From Skeletonema tropicum (Eukaryota > Bacillariophyta > Thalassiosirophyceae > Thalassiosirales > Thalassiosiraceae): a stretch of DNA of 64,000 nt. Below, piece after piece: positions 1-9,654 of the stretch (positions within the stretch are counted from its first letter, which is position 1; the number at the start of each line of letters is the position of its first letter). Where the stretch lies: the NCBI GenBank assembly GCA_037178625.1, contig CM074133.1, positions 1,488,001-1,552,000 on the forward strand. Reading direction: 5' to 3'. The notes under the pieces are model-generated. The model had not been told where the DNA came from. It saw only the letters and a program-made list of their open reading frames with translations, and searched no databases. Position numbers and translations under genes: made by a program.

Positions 1-686
1 GGTGGAATAGGATACTACCTGAAATTGATTTCGTCTTTGCAGGGATATTGACTGCTGTTATAGGCAAATATTTTTCAATGTGGCGTGTAGCTAAAACAAT
101 TGATACAACATCAGAAGACAACATTCCAGTAGTGGTTGACAAGGAAGGTGATAATGGCAACCAGATGAAGAGCAATTGGCGAGAGAAAGTACCCACAAAT
201 GCATTTCAAAGAACCTTACTTGATGGACACACACATCCTACAATGTCATCTCGTTTTTTGGCCTTTCTTGTACCAATGCCACAATTATTTCGAGCAGGTG
301 TGATTGCATCGACAGTTGGTTATGGTCTTACATCAGCATTGATATCACTCCGAACGATGTTTCTACCATCCTATGTAGCGCAGACTAGTCCTGTTTCGGT
401 TCCGTTGGCTGCATTGTATACTGGAGTGTTTATGGCCCTTGTTAGCAACATTAGATATCAATTGCTTCAGGGCGTAGTTGAACCTTACCTTATTGATGTT
501 CCATTTGATACGCTCGCAGAACTAGGTAAAAGTAATGGAATTGTTGGTAGTATAGCAAGATGGAGAATGTGGAAGTCAATCAAAGCTTCTTTGATTGTCG
601 GTGTGCGCTGGGGAAATGGTCTACTGGGTAGTTGGATGGCAATCGCAGGGATGAGAGCATTGAGATTGCAAAAACTTGCTTCGTAG
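1..686 (+). CDS. RETICULATA-related (DUF3411-like) membrane protein, 3' part
   Basis: The reading frame is open from the left edge (first full codon at base 3) to a TAG at 684-686, so the 5' end lies outside the window. The visible ~227 residues include hydrophobic stretches around 'VIASTVGYGLTSALISL' and 'LAALYTGVFMALVSN', then 'NIRYQLLQGVVEP' and 'VRWGNGLLGSWMAIAGMRAL'. These resemble the C-terminal blocks of RETICULATA/RER proteins (an asparagine-arginine-tyrosine block, then an Asn-Gly block near the end), which are chloroplast-envelope proteins linked to leaf development in plants. The resemblance is from memory of the family pattern and no alignment was run. A possible acceptor ('tttgcag') at 36-42 lies inside the open frame, so the true upstream exon border is uncertain. 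Function in an alga is unknown. Confidence 0.5.
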   Translation, partial: WNRILPEIDFVFAGILTAVIGKYFSMWRVAKTIDTTSEDNIPVVVDKEGDNGNQMKSNWREKVPTNAFQRTLLDGHTHPTMSSRFLAFLVPMPQLFRAGVIASTVGYGLTSALISLRTMFLPSYVAQTSPVSVPLAALYTGVFMALVSNIRYQLLQGVVEPYLIDVPFDTLAELGKSNGIVGSIARWRMWKSIKASLIVGVRWGNGLLGSWMAIAGMRALRLQKLAS

Positions 687-886
687 CACTCCGACAAAAA
701 ATGCAATACGAGTATTAGAGCTACTTAAAAATCCATTTGAGTGAATAAGGAATTCTATATACATGATGCAGCATGCATATTATTTATTTATATAGCGATC
801 GATTTGTCTCATGAATATGAAAGTATGTAATAGCCCTAGCATTTTCGGGCCTGTAGTGCACAAAGTGCAATAAGATAGCGTCAGGT

Positions 887-3513
887 TCAGTTAAGTAGTG
901 AGAGCTTGGCCTCTTCGTATCGTGGCAGCATTCTTCTCCGGCTAATTGCTGCCTCTTCAAATGAGTATGTGATCAGAGCTTTGCGCCGTGAAGGGTCTGG
1001 AGGAATGACCTTCTCTTGTTGAGAATCTCGTAACGGGTTTGCCTTGTCTTCGTACTCTTGCTGCAAATCCTGCCACTGGCGAATCAAAACATCCAATGAA
1101 ATGTTCACGCGATCAGGTGTACAGAATTCGACTTCAAGACTTGGAATATTCCTAGATGAATGCCTCACTGCCTTCTTGCCTCTAGAGAGCCTCCTTAGTG
1201 TTGGATCTCGACGGATGGTAGGAATGATAGGATCGTGAGTCGGCATTTTGTCATCCTTGTCGGGTACTTGAACAGCTCCTCGCTCGGAGAGTAGTTGGAG
1301 ATTCATCAAAAATGATCTCCAAATCAAGCCTGTCACCAGCCTTGATCTTCTCGACACAACTTGCTCTTCCTCCACCAAAAACCCGCTGCGTTGATCAACT
1401 CCGAATAAGATGGCATCTTCTGCATAGCCTGGATTGCCATACGTGACAAAATTGTATGCACCATGCACATCTGGAACGTCGGTGTCATCATTGATTTCAT
1501 TGCTACCTAGCTTCTTTGGCCAATACCACGTCATCCAAAATCGTCTCTGACTTTCAAAGCTTCTACGAAGTTGTTCTTCTTTAAGAGCAAGAGATCGATG
1601 TTGTTTTTCGTTCGGACTAGCGGATGATTCGAGCATAAGCATGCGGTATCGATGTGTCAATATTTCAGTGATTAGGTCGAATGCAGCATCATCAATTGGC
1701 TGGTTGCAGTTGAAAGGTGGAACAGGACTTGATGGAGCCATCTTGTTTTCTTCGACACGTTTGCAACGAAGTCGATGTCTTGAACGCTTGTGTTTCCGTG
1801 TTTGCTGACGCGTGCAGGGAGTAAGATCATGTGGGTCGATATTGAACCATATCGCAGTAGGTCGGCAACTTGTGTCTCCAACTGGACCAAACGATATCTC
1901 ATGCGCAGTTATGGTGTTTGAATTGCTTGAACTGTTGCTTATTTCTTTCTCTGTCATTTCCACAATTCGATGTTTTGCTTCACCTTGAACAGTGGAATCA
2001 AGTCTGAAATACTTCACTTGAAGAATCATGCAAAGCTCGCCACAAAAAGAATGGGTGGGTGAAAATGTATAGGCCTGTGCTGCTCTACTCTTTCTCATTA
2101 TAAGTGTCATTGCAATTCTATGCATCTCGCGTATCTGGGATGGTTTGCCTGAGCTTGGTTGAACACTTTGAGTGAAGGATTGTCCTCCTCCCATATTACA
2201 GCAGAAAGAGTAGAATTCTTTCCAAGCTGAGTTAGTGCTTTTCGCATCGGCGTTCCATCGTACCGCAGGGGCAAAGCCGCAGATTGGTGAGCAACTATAA
2301 ACAGATGAAAACTGTTGATGATAAAGCTTATCAACCGTGAACACCATAGCCTTGGTAGTTATCATGGATTCAGCATGAGGCAGCCATGATGGAACCGTGC
2401 CATTGACGCGAGGATCATGCAACCGTGCACACCGCTGGTCAAATGGACTGTGTGGGAGAGTGATGAAAGAGAGAACGAGAAAAGCATGGGAGAGTGATGA
2501 AAGAGAGAATAGGAAAAGCTAACGTTAGTGCACTTGGATTTTATCAGGAATAAGAAACATGAAACGCGAATAAATACTTACCAAGCTCCAGTAGCTACCC
2601 AGGGCACACAAACATGTGTCCGATACACCTCAATGTCCACTAGCCCAGCTGCCGCTAAGTCCATTAGCTTCTGATTCTTTAGCTGATGTTCTCCATGAGC
2701 ATAATTACATTTGTCACCGAACCTACAGCCTCCCGGCTTGTTGTAGTCTCGGCACATTTCTGTCTTGACTTTGGCAGAACGGAACGGATCTCCTCGGAGG
2801 TTTTGGGGTAGAACGTTACCACCGTCCACACGAGTGCATACCTCGTCTTGGGCCGCTTTGTCGGGTTGAGAAGTAGGCGAAGCTGAATTAGATTTCGGGA
2901 CACGCTGCGTTAATGTAAAGCTTGGCATGGGGGTGGAAGGAGCCATCGTATTGACTGCTTGTGGGGAAGGCACCTGCATCAGTGGGTTAGGTTGATTAAG
3001 ATTAACCTGGCCAACATTTACAAGTTGAGGACCACTACCAAGCAATGGCAGTGGCTGAATTTGTGGTTGTGGCGTAGTCAACGTTGATGAGGTCCACATC
3101 GGTTGAGTCTGGACTGTTACTTGTGAATCAAATGCTTGTGGCGGATGTAGGAATTGTGGGAAATTTTGAACCGGTAGCTGCGGGTAGGTCTGAGGTATTT
3201 GCTGCTGCGCAGGCATGCCAAATGCTGGGCCTACAGTGTAGCCAGATAATCTTGAATACGTTGGAGATGTAGCTCCTCCGTTTATGACCGCGGCACCATC
3301 CGGAGGATTATACAGTGGAATTGTGTGGTTCTGCTGAGCCGCACTGTAGTTTAGTGGATTGCCCTCTTCGACGGAGAAATACGAGCCCATACTTGCATTA
3401 CTCAAGCTTCTGCGTCGGTCCCGGCCGTCTCCTGGGCCGGGGCTGTGAGATGACTGAGAAAAGAGATCAAAGCACAGGATTTGGATACAATTGTGAGCAC
3501 GTCGCGCCAACAT
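887..3513 (-). CDS. Tandem CCCH zinc-finger RNA-binding protein, two exons
   Basis: The exons are 2582-3513 (5') and 887-2447, joined across a 134-bp intron (donor GTAAGT, acceptor CACAG). The join restores the reading frame and the second zinc finger. Finger 1 is C-x8-C-x5-C-x3-H ('CRDYNKPGGCRFGDKCNYAH'). Finger 2 begins 'CVPWVATGA', the splice falls inside its second cysteine codon, and exon 2 supplies 'PFDQRCARLH', again giving C-x8-C-x5-C-x3-H. Both fingers have the Lys/Arg-Thr lead typical of TTP/TIS11-type proteins that bind AU-rich mRNA, but the linker is 28 residues instead of the canonical 18. The region before the fingers is Gln/Pro/Ser-rich. The long C-terminal part is not recognised. 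The start is uncertain: 3513 is only the 5' limit of the open frame, and a pyrimidine-rich acceptor near 3463 suggests an upstream exon. Methionine 'MGSYFSVEEG' is another possible start. Confidence 0.85.
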
Positions 3514-4500
3514 TAAGATGGATCGTCAAACAGATAATGGGGTCCTTCTCGCTTGGCACGCCTGGTTGGGCATGGCATATGTCCAATCATTTCATGCCGG
3601 ACTCATTTGATTTTTCGTTTGGATACTGTCAAATTTGTGCCGTCCAAACGAAGATCTTACTCATCGATCGGATGGTCCCGAGCAGTGGATATATGTGGTC
3701 GTGGAGTAAGACATCTTCGAGGCGAGAAGAAACTTCCCAGCACTGTTGGGCGTAAGCGATGCCATATCGCTATCCTGACGCCTCATGTAAAAATATGCAG
3801 ACACATAAAGACCATTACTCACCATTTATAACACGAATCTATGGCGCCGTGGGTGTGAGAGACATAATAATTTCGTCGACACAAGATGAGCACCCGAGTG
3901 CTGAGGCCAAACAAACACCCGCCGCGTAGGAGAGGTCGTCGCAACAACTGCGTACTTCAGAGACAATGAGGATATTTTTGACTCTAAGAGTGAAGTTGAC
4001 TCCTGTTGCGTTAGTGGGTTGTGAGGATGGTTTTGTGAGGCTGTGGAGGTATTATGTTTTCTGCAGGTGAAGATCATCTTCCACGGCGTTCAAATTTATT
4101 TGTCGAAGTGCAGCAATTGAGTGCGTGACAGATGGGTCGGCGCCGTTCCCCGTTCTCCCCGGCCGAGCGAGGAGGGTTTACAGACAGAATCGAGAAAGTC
4201 TTGGCCAACTCCGAGTGGTCGTGTCACTAAATGAGAAAGGCATAGCTTTTTAGCCATCATTTTTTCTTCTGTTGATGTTCTCATGAAAAAAGAAACTTGC
4301 AGTGTTGTACCATACACCTTTGTACTTTTGTTTGAAACAGGCATGATTGACGGAGAAACAATGGGTATGAATGACATCGCAACAACATCGGCAATGGCTG
4401 GCAACACAGCAACCACATCATGATCATTCGCTGAGGCTCGCTCCTGCTCCAGAGAACGCTGGTTGCCATATAATTACCATACCCGACCCCTACCCCTACC
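3514..4500. other. Intergenic, no supported gene
   Basis: This 1-kb gap separates two divergently transcribed genes (CCCH gene to the left, KAR5-like gene to the right). It contains only short overlapping open frames without recognisable motifs. An undetected 5' exon of the CCCH gene may lie near 3660-3780. It presumably carries both promoters. Confidence 0.5.
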
Positions 4501-6604
4501 ATGTTCAACAGCATCCGCCTACTTGTGTCGCTCTCATCCTCCGCTGTGATATTGCATACTGAAGCTACAAATTCGATCAATGGATCGAAGTTATTATCAT
4601 CAGCGGAGACTATCCTAAACGACATGAACAATGCAATCTCCACAACACACTTGGTGAACCGAGCTTCACCCCAATGTTGGATGGAATCCATTACAACAAT
4701 GAGCCAATGGGGATCTGTATCAGGAGCCGCATACTGTGCATCCATGACAGCAGAGCAGCAGAAGGTACTTGCTCTTGAGCTTGCAAATTGTCAGTTGATG
4801 GAAGAGAATCGCGCACTGTTTCTACAAGACGACGATAGCATGCAAGTTTCATCGTGTCATGTGGGCAAGGGTAACTCTGAACCATACGAAGTCTCATCCT
4901 GTCTACGCTTCATGACCGATTTTGCATTGAACTTGTACCATCAAATGCTCCTTTACGCCAATGATGTGTGCACTCGCCTCACTAACGAAATGATGGAACA
5001 GCAAAAGGAAGAGACTACGATCAATCTCATCAAAGCATCTTCATCTTTCGTAGACTTGGCAAGGCAGCAGCAGATGGAGGCTGATCTTGCTCAAAAGGCT
5101 TTGCTGGAAGCCATTACTCGAAACGAAGTATATCTCCAAGAGCACCAGCAGCAGTGGGAAGAAGCAAATCAGGCGCGGCAAATGGAGCTTGAACGTGCTG
5201 AAGAAGCACGTGAGAAAGCAGCAGAGGAGGTGGAAGCTCGCGAGAAAGCAGCGCTTGTAGCAATGCAGGAGCTGGTTGATAAGAATACGATGCAATTTCA
5301 AGAGCAGCAACAAAAATGGCTGGAACTCAATTCTGCCCGAGACAAGGAGATGCATATCGTCGAGAAGAGGAGAGAGCAAACTGAAGCGATCATTAAGAAA
5401 CAGCAGTATGATATGGAGAAGATGAGAGAGGTGAGATTCACATAGTTACATGATGTCAATTTGTTTCATAGATTTCAAGCCGCCTTAACATTGCATCTCC
5501 TTTCTATCTCCATCAAAGGTAATCGCAAATACAAGCTCACAAATTGAGCCGCTATCAAGTATGCATCTCTACGTGAAGATGGTGACTAGCGGATTTACAG
5601 TGTTGAAATCAATATTAATCTTTTTTCTGTCTATGAATATATCGTGGATGGTTACAACGATTCCATTACTGAGGAGAGCAAGGCGCTCTCTGTACGTAAT
5701 ATTCTTCATCGGATTTGTCGTAGAGCTTGCAGTAGTGTGCCTTAACGACGATGAGTCACTTACCGATGCTGCTGAACTAATACGAATCTACACCAGAGTA
5801 TCTGCTTTCATTGCAAGTGTGATCGCATTTCTAATGGCATGCATTTGCCCCAAGAAAGATACAACTGCTGAAATTACGATGGATGAGTTGCTGAAGAAAC
5901 AGATGGAAATCTTGGCGATGCTAGGTGCAGCGCAGCAAATCGATTCTGTTGGCACGCCCTCGATCGCTCAAAGTCCTTACACATTTGATGGCACTACGGA
6001 ACAATCTCGATACAGAGATGAAGCAAGAGACGATGCTTTCATCATCTCCAATCCAAACTTCAAGCCAAGCAGAAGACAACGCAAGTTATCTCATTCTCCT
6101 TTTCAGTCATACCACAAACCGCAAGGGTGTGATAGTCCTGTGCTGGTTTCGAAGAAGTCTGCAGGTTCAGAGCCTACGAATGGGATAGTAAACACCGTGA
6201 CGCCCAATAGCCGCTTTCCAACTCAACACGAGTGGGAAGATGGCCATGCAATTACTTCTGGACGGGGGTTGCAGCACGCACATCAACTGCAGAGTAATGC
6301 AGAGAGTTCCAGTGAATCCTCTGACGACTCCTCTGACGAAGACGAACCTGTTCAGCTTGTAATTACAAAGAAGAAGCGTAAGCATGAAGAGTTGCAAACA
6401 TGTGAGCCAGAGCAGGGCAACTCGCCAAACAAGCATCTGTCGAAGGTAAACGAAGCAAAGAAAAAGAAGTCAAAGAAGAAACGCAAGCATGAAGAGTTGC
6501 AAACGTGTGAGCCTGAGCAGGGCAACTCGCCACACGAACACCTGTCGAAGGTAAACGAAACACAGAAAAAGAAGTCCAAGCTTGATGAAGTCAAGATCTA
6601 CTAA
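4501..6604 (+). CDS. GEX1: KAR5/GEX1/Brambleberry-like nuclear-fusion protein
   Basis: The exons are 4501-5430 and 5519-6604 (donor GTGAG, acceptor TCAAAG, phase 0), encoding 671 residues. Domain order: a hydrophobic N-terminus resembling a signal peptide; a cysteine-containing globular region ('SPQCW' near residue 60, 'LALELANCQL', 'SCLRFMTDFALNLYHQMLLY', 'NDVCTRL'); a long Gln/Glu-rich coiled coil to about residue 310; three hydrophobic segments near 334-357, 367-383 and 402-418; and a charged Lys-rich tail with a duplicated ~35-residue block. This Cys-region/coiled-coil/three-membrane-span order is the architecture of the KAR5 (yeast), GEX1 (plant) and Brambleberry (fish) family. Those are nuclear-envelope proteins needed for fusion of nuclei after fertilisation or in early embryos. 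Family membership is inferred from architecture and spacing, not from an alignment. Expression would be expected in sexual stages. Confidence 0.75.
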
Positions 6605-6671
6605 GTTCAAGTAGGAAGTTCAGTCAGCAAATGTGTACTGTATGTAAATAAATCTATTAAACATGATATAT

Positions 6672-8000
6672 TTAATCATCTGCCGATGTCCTTCGAATGG
6701 ACTTCTTCTTCACTTTCTTCTTCTTAAAAGCCACATTCCCCATTCCCTTGGACAAGCTTTTTGCCGTATCTGCAACTTCCACCTTGGTTTCTTTATGAAT
6801 ATCCACTCCTTTATACGCCGCTGATTTTCCCTCTACTACTGATGTCGCAGATGATGACCAAACATCATACGCACCAAGAGCAGAATCATGAGCATTTGCA
6901 TACTTTGCCTCTTCCATCTTTCTTGCCTGGATTTCCTTCTCCTTCTTTTCTTTGTACTCGGCTAGTTCCTTCTCGTGTTCTCGTTTACGTTTTCGTTCTT
7001 GATTTTGTTCGTAATGAGAGGATACCTTGCGAATGGCAGTGGTAGACCATGTGGACAGTCCAGTATTTTCATCAATTTCTTGTTTGACAGTGCCGTCGGT
7101 GTTCTTGTCATCTAAATGAATTGTTTGTTCTCCGCCTAATAGTGCCAGGTGGGCCTCTTCCAACGTAGATGGTATTAATGGATCAGAACCAAGGACAAGC
7201 CGTATCCGCGATGGTGACACATTCGATTCCAAGGTTTCATCGTCATCATCTGAATTTTGTAGATATGAAACATGACACGAAGTAACTTCTTGCTCATTAG
7301 TTCCTGATGTTCTCTTTCGAACCACCTTGGCCAGCAATGCCATTTTCCAGTAATTAAAACTTCGCAAATCACGTTTCACTGCATCTGATGCACTTGGATC
7401 TCCTATCCATAATTGTATTGGCATGCCCTCCTCGAGAATTGGTGCGTAGATAGAGCCATCTAGGAAAGATGTCCCCTCGACGTTGTAATGGCCCGCATTT
7501 ACATCTGGTACTGTCTTTGTTTCGGTTGGTATTGTAGTAAGGGCGCTGCTAGCTTTTTCTGGCTTTACCTCTTTCTGTTGAATCTTGGGTTGTTTGTGCT
7601 GTTGCTGATGATGCTGCCTATGTTGATTTGGAGGAACTAGACTACTACTTCCAACTGCAGCAACATGCTGTGAGGGAGTTGGTTGTTCCCATGGTTTCCT
7701 CCCCCCAAAACTCCCTCCACCACCGCCACCACCAGCACCTGCCGCAGCAGCATTCACCTGAGCAAACACTTTCTCCAAATCACTCTTCTCCTTCTCCTTC
7801 TTGGCCTTGTCCTCCCTCCGTCGCTTCAAATCCGCTTCCACCGCCTCACGATGCTTTTTACCATTTTCGTGAAGCAAAATGGATTGCCGATCGCTGCCCA
7901 TCCACACATTGCAGATGGCACAGTAGTGCCGTTCTTTGTTGCGCCATGGCTCGTTGCCGCCCTTTTTCCTTTGTTGTTGGGAGGGGTAGGGTGTTGACAT
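6672..8000 (-). CDS. WBP4: WBP4/FBP21-like spliceosome-associated protein
   Basis: The chosen start is the methionine at 8000 ('MSTPYPSQQQ'). The frame stays open upstream to 8066, but the zinc finger follows this Met closely, as in the family. Residues ~20-60 form a U1-type/matrin zinc finger: 'WRNKERHYCAICNVWM', then Cys-Cys to His-x5-His ('LLHENGKKH'). A Lys/Glu-rich helix 'RRREDKAKKEKEKSDLEKVF' follows, as in human WBP4. The middle is Gln/His/Pro-rich with a Gly run. A short 'DENTGLSTW' segment looks like a remnant or divergent WW strand. The C-terminus 'NVAFKKKKVKKKSIRR' matches the basic FKKRK-type end of the family. WBP4 joins pre-catalytic spliceosomes through proline-rich partners. 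No complete WW domain is visible, so partner binding may differ. Confidence 0.75.
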   Translation of the reverse strand: MSTPYPSQQQRKKGGNEPWRNKERHYCAICNVWMGSDRQSILLHENGKKHREAVEADLKRRREDKAKKEKEKSDLEKVFAQVNAAAAGAGGGGGGGSFGGRKPWEQPTPSQHVAAVGSSSLVPPNQHRQHHQQQHKQPKIQQKEVKPEKASSALTTIPTETKTVPDVNAGHYNVEGTSFLDGSIYAPILEEGMPIQLWIGDPSASDAVKRDLRSFNYWKMALLAKVVRKRTSGTNEQEVTSCHVSYLQNSDDDDETLESNVSPSRIRLVLGSDPLIPSTLEEAHLALLGGEQTIHLDDKNTDGTVKQEIDENTGLSTWSTTAIRKVSSHYEQNQERKRKREHEKELAEYKEKKEKEIQARKMEEAKYANAHDSALGAYDVWSSSATSVVEGKSAAYKGVDIHKETKVEVADTAKSLSKGMGNVAFKKKKVKKKSIRRTSADD

Positions 8001-8465
8001 GTTAGTGGAGGGTTTGCTTTGCTTTGCTTGTATGTAGCTTGGTGGTTGATTGGAATGGAATTGCACGGAGCGGTGGTCGGTTGTTTGGTTGAGGGCGCAC
8101 GATCTTCATTTTTAGTGAGCATCCGCACGTAATCCCGCACTCGAGTCCTAGAGAAGGAACTAGTAGAATTACTACTGCGCACCTCGGTACTAACCCAGGT
8201 ACCCAGTACCGTTCCACAATAAATTAGTAACTATATACTCTAGAGAGACGACCTCTCTAGTAAAACCGCCCCCCAACGACTTCAAATTTAGTGCGCCGCC
8301 GCACTGGCGCGCTAGAATCAAAAGCATAACAGCGGCGCCCAAGAAGTATTATGGCACCATTGCCCTTGCCCATGGCGACGGCTTAGGCATTTAGATAGTT
8401 GGCTGCAATACCAACAGCTTCATAGGTGGCATAAAACATCGCTGTAGCCATACATAGTAGCCACG
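8001..8465. other. Divergent intergenic/promoter region
   Basis: This 465-bp spacer lies between the WBP4-like gene (minus) and the TMEM223-like gene (plus). No gene is seen in it. It contains a cluster of 'GGTAC' words around 8185-8215. Confidence 0.45.
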
Positions 8466-9518
8466 ATGAACTCCTTATCTTACTCTATTCGTCATCGCAC
8501 ACTTTGTTGCACAAGAAGAATTCAGAGCTTGCATCAATCATGTCATAATTTCAACCACTGCCGACGACCTCTATCATCAACAGCACCCACAGCAACATCA
8601 TCAAAGCAACAACAAAAGGATGATGATCCCACCTACACTCTACTCTATCATAGATCACCATCGCGATCAACTCCACCACGCGCCATGCTTGGAATTTCAA
8701 CCTTCAATCTCAGCTATTGGACTTGGTACGTGGCAGATTTCACTCCATCAGTAAATGGAGCAGCTCAAGCCAAGGCAGCACTTGGTCAAATTGATGCTGA
8801 AACATTAAACCTACTACTAATCGATCCAAAGATGGGGTATGTCGGCTTGGGTGTTTCACTTGCAATTTGGAGTGGAGCATTCCTGTATGCAAAACAATTA
8901 GTTTCGGCCATGTGGAAGGGGAGTAATGGGAGTATTGCAGTAAGTAGTCTCAAACTACCGTTGTTGACGGAGCCGAAAGTACTCAAACGAACGGTGTACG
9001 ATCCAAACAGCAATCAATTTGATGGAGTGGAGAATATCGAATTCACACAATCTGAGCTAGAGTCGGAGTCTAATGTAGCCTTTTACTCTCATGGGGATCT
9101 TTCAGTTTCGGGTGAGAGGGATACCAACGATTTACTTGTCAAATTTGATGGAGATTTTAGTAAAAAGATTGGACACTTGGCGTTGAAAGTCAATAATGAT
9201 GATGATGGCGGTGGCGAAAATGAAAATGACGCGAGTAGTGCTCTCTCACACTTGTCGAAACAAAAGTATCTCGTTGACATTGGGTCAGCAGATGAAATTA
9301 TGCCAAATGCATCTCCTCATTTGTTGAAATCGTTGGTTATTAGAGAACATCACTATATGGCGGGGGATAAAAAGAATGTAAGTCAAAACAGCAAGAGTCG
9401 AAAAGAATCGAGAAAGCAACACATTAAACATGATGACAACATGGAAGAAAGTAGTGCCAGCAGTATCAAAGTGGGACAATCAATAAAGAAGAAAGGGTTC
9501 CGTAGTAGAAAGAGGTAA
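8466..9518 (+). CDS. TMEM223: TMEM223-like mitochondrial inner-membrane protein
   Basis: This is a single exon of 350 residues. The N-terminus is Arg/Ser/His-rich with few acidic residues (to about residue 45), consistent with a mitochondrial presequence. 'YTLLYHRSPSR' then leads into a hydrophobic segment near 74-95, and a second hydrophobic segment 'VGLGVSLAIWSGAFLYAKQL' lies near 125-146. A beta-rich part follows with 'HLALKV' and 'KYLVDIG', matching the 'LPLKV..-YFLLD' region of human TMEM223. The tail is acidic/Asn-rich and then strongly basic. TMEM223 belongs to the TMEM70/TMEM186 group of small two-span mitochondrial proteins; human TMEM223 is linked to COX1 translation. The match is by pattern only. 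A generic two-span mitochondrial protein is the alternative. Confidence 0.5.
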   Translation: MNSLSYSIRHRTLCCTRRIQSLHQSCHNFNHCRRPLSSTAPTATSSKQQQKDDDPTYTLLYHRSPSRSTPPRAMLGISTFNLSYWTWYVADFTPSVNGAAQAKAALGQIDAETLNLLLIDPKMGYVGLGVSLAIWSGAFLYAKQLVSAMWKGSNGSIAVSSLKLPLLTEPKVLKRTVYDPNSNQFDGVENIEFTQSELESESNVAFYSHGDLSVSGERDTNDLLVKFDGDFSKKIGHLALKVNNDDDGGGENENDASSALSHLSKQKYLVDIGSADEIMPNASPHLLKSLVIREHHYMAGDKKNVSQNSKSRKESRKQHIKHDDNMEESSASSIKVGQSIKKKGFRSRKR

Positions 9519-9654
9519 TAATATATTGTCAAACCTAAACTTAATAGGCAAGTAACAGCTGACTATCACAGAAAAACATAATTATGATGAAAGCCAACAG
9601 ACGTTGTTACTCTAAACTTGCCCGACTTCGCACGAACAGCCAAACTAACCTACG

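Noticed and set aside
4281..4745. 154-codon minus-strand open frame at the start of the KAR5-like gene
   Set aside because: Antisense to exon 1 of that gene, with no motif.
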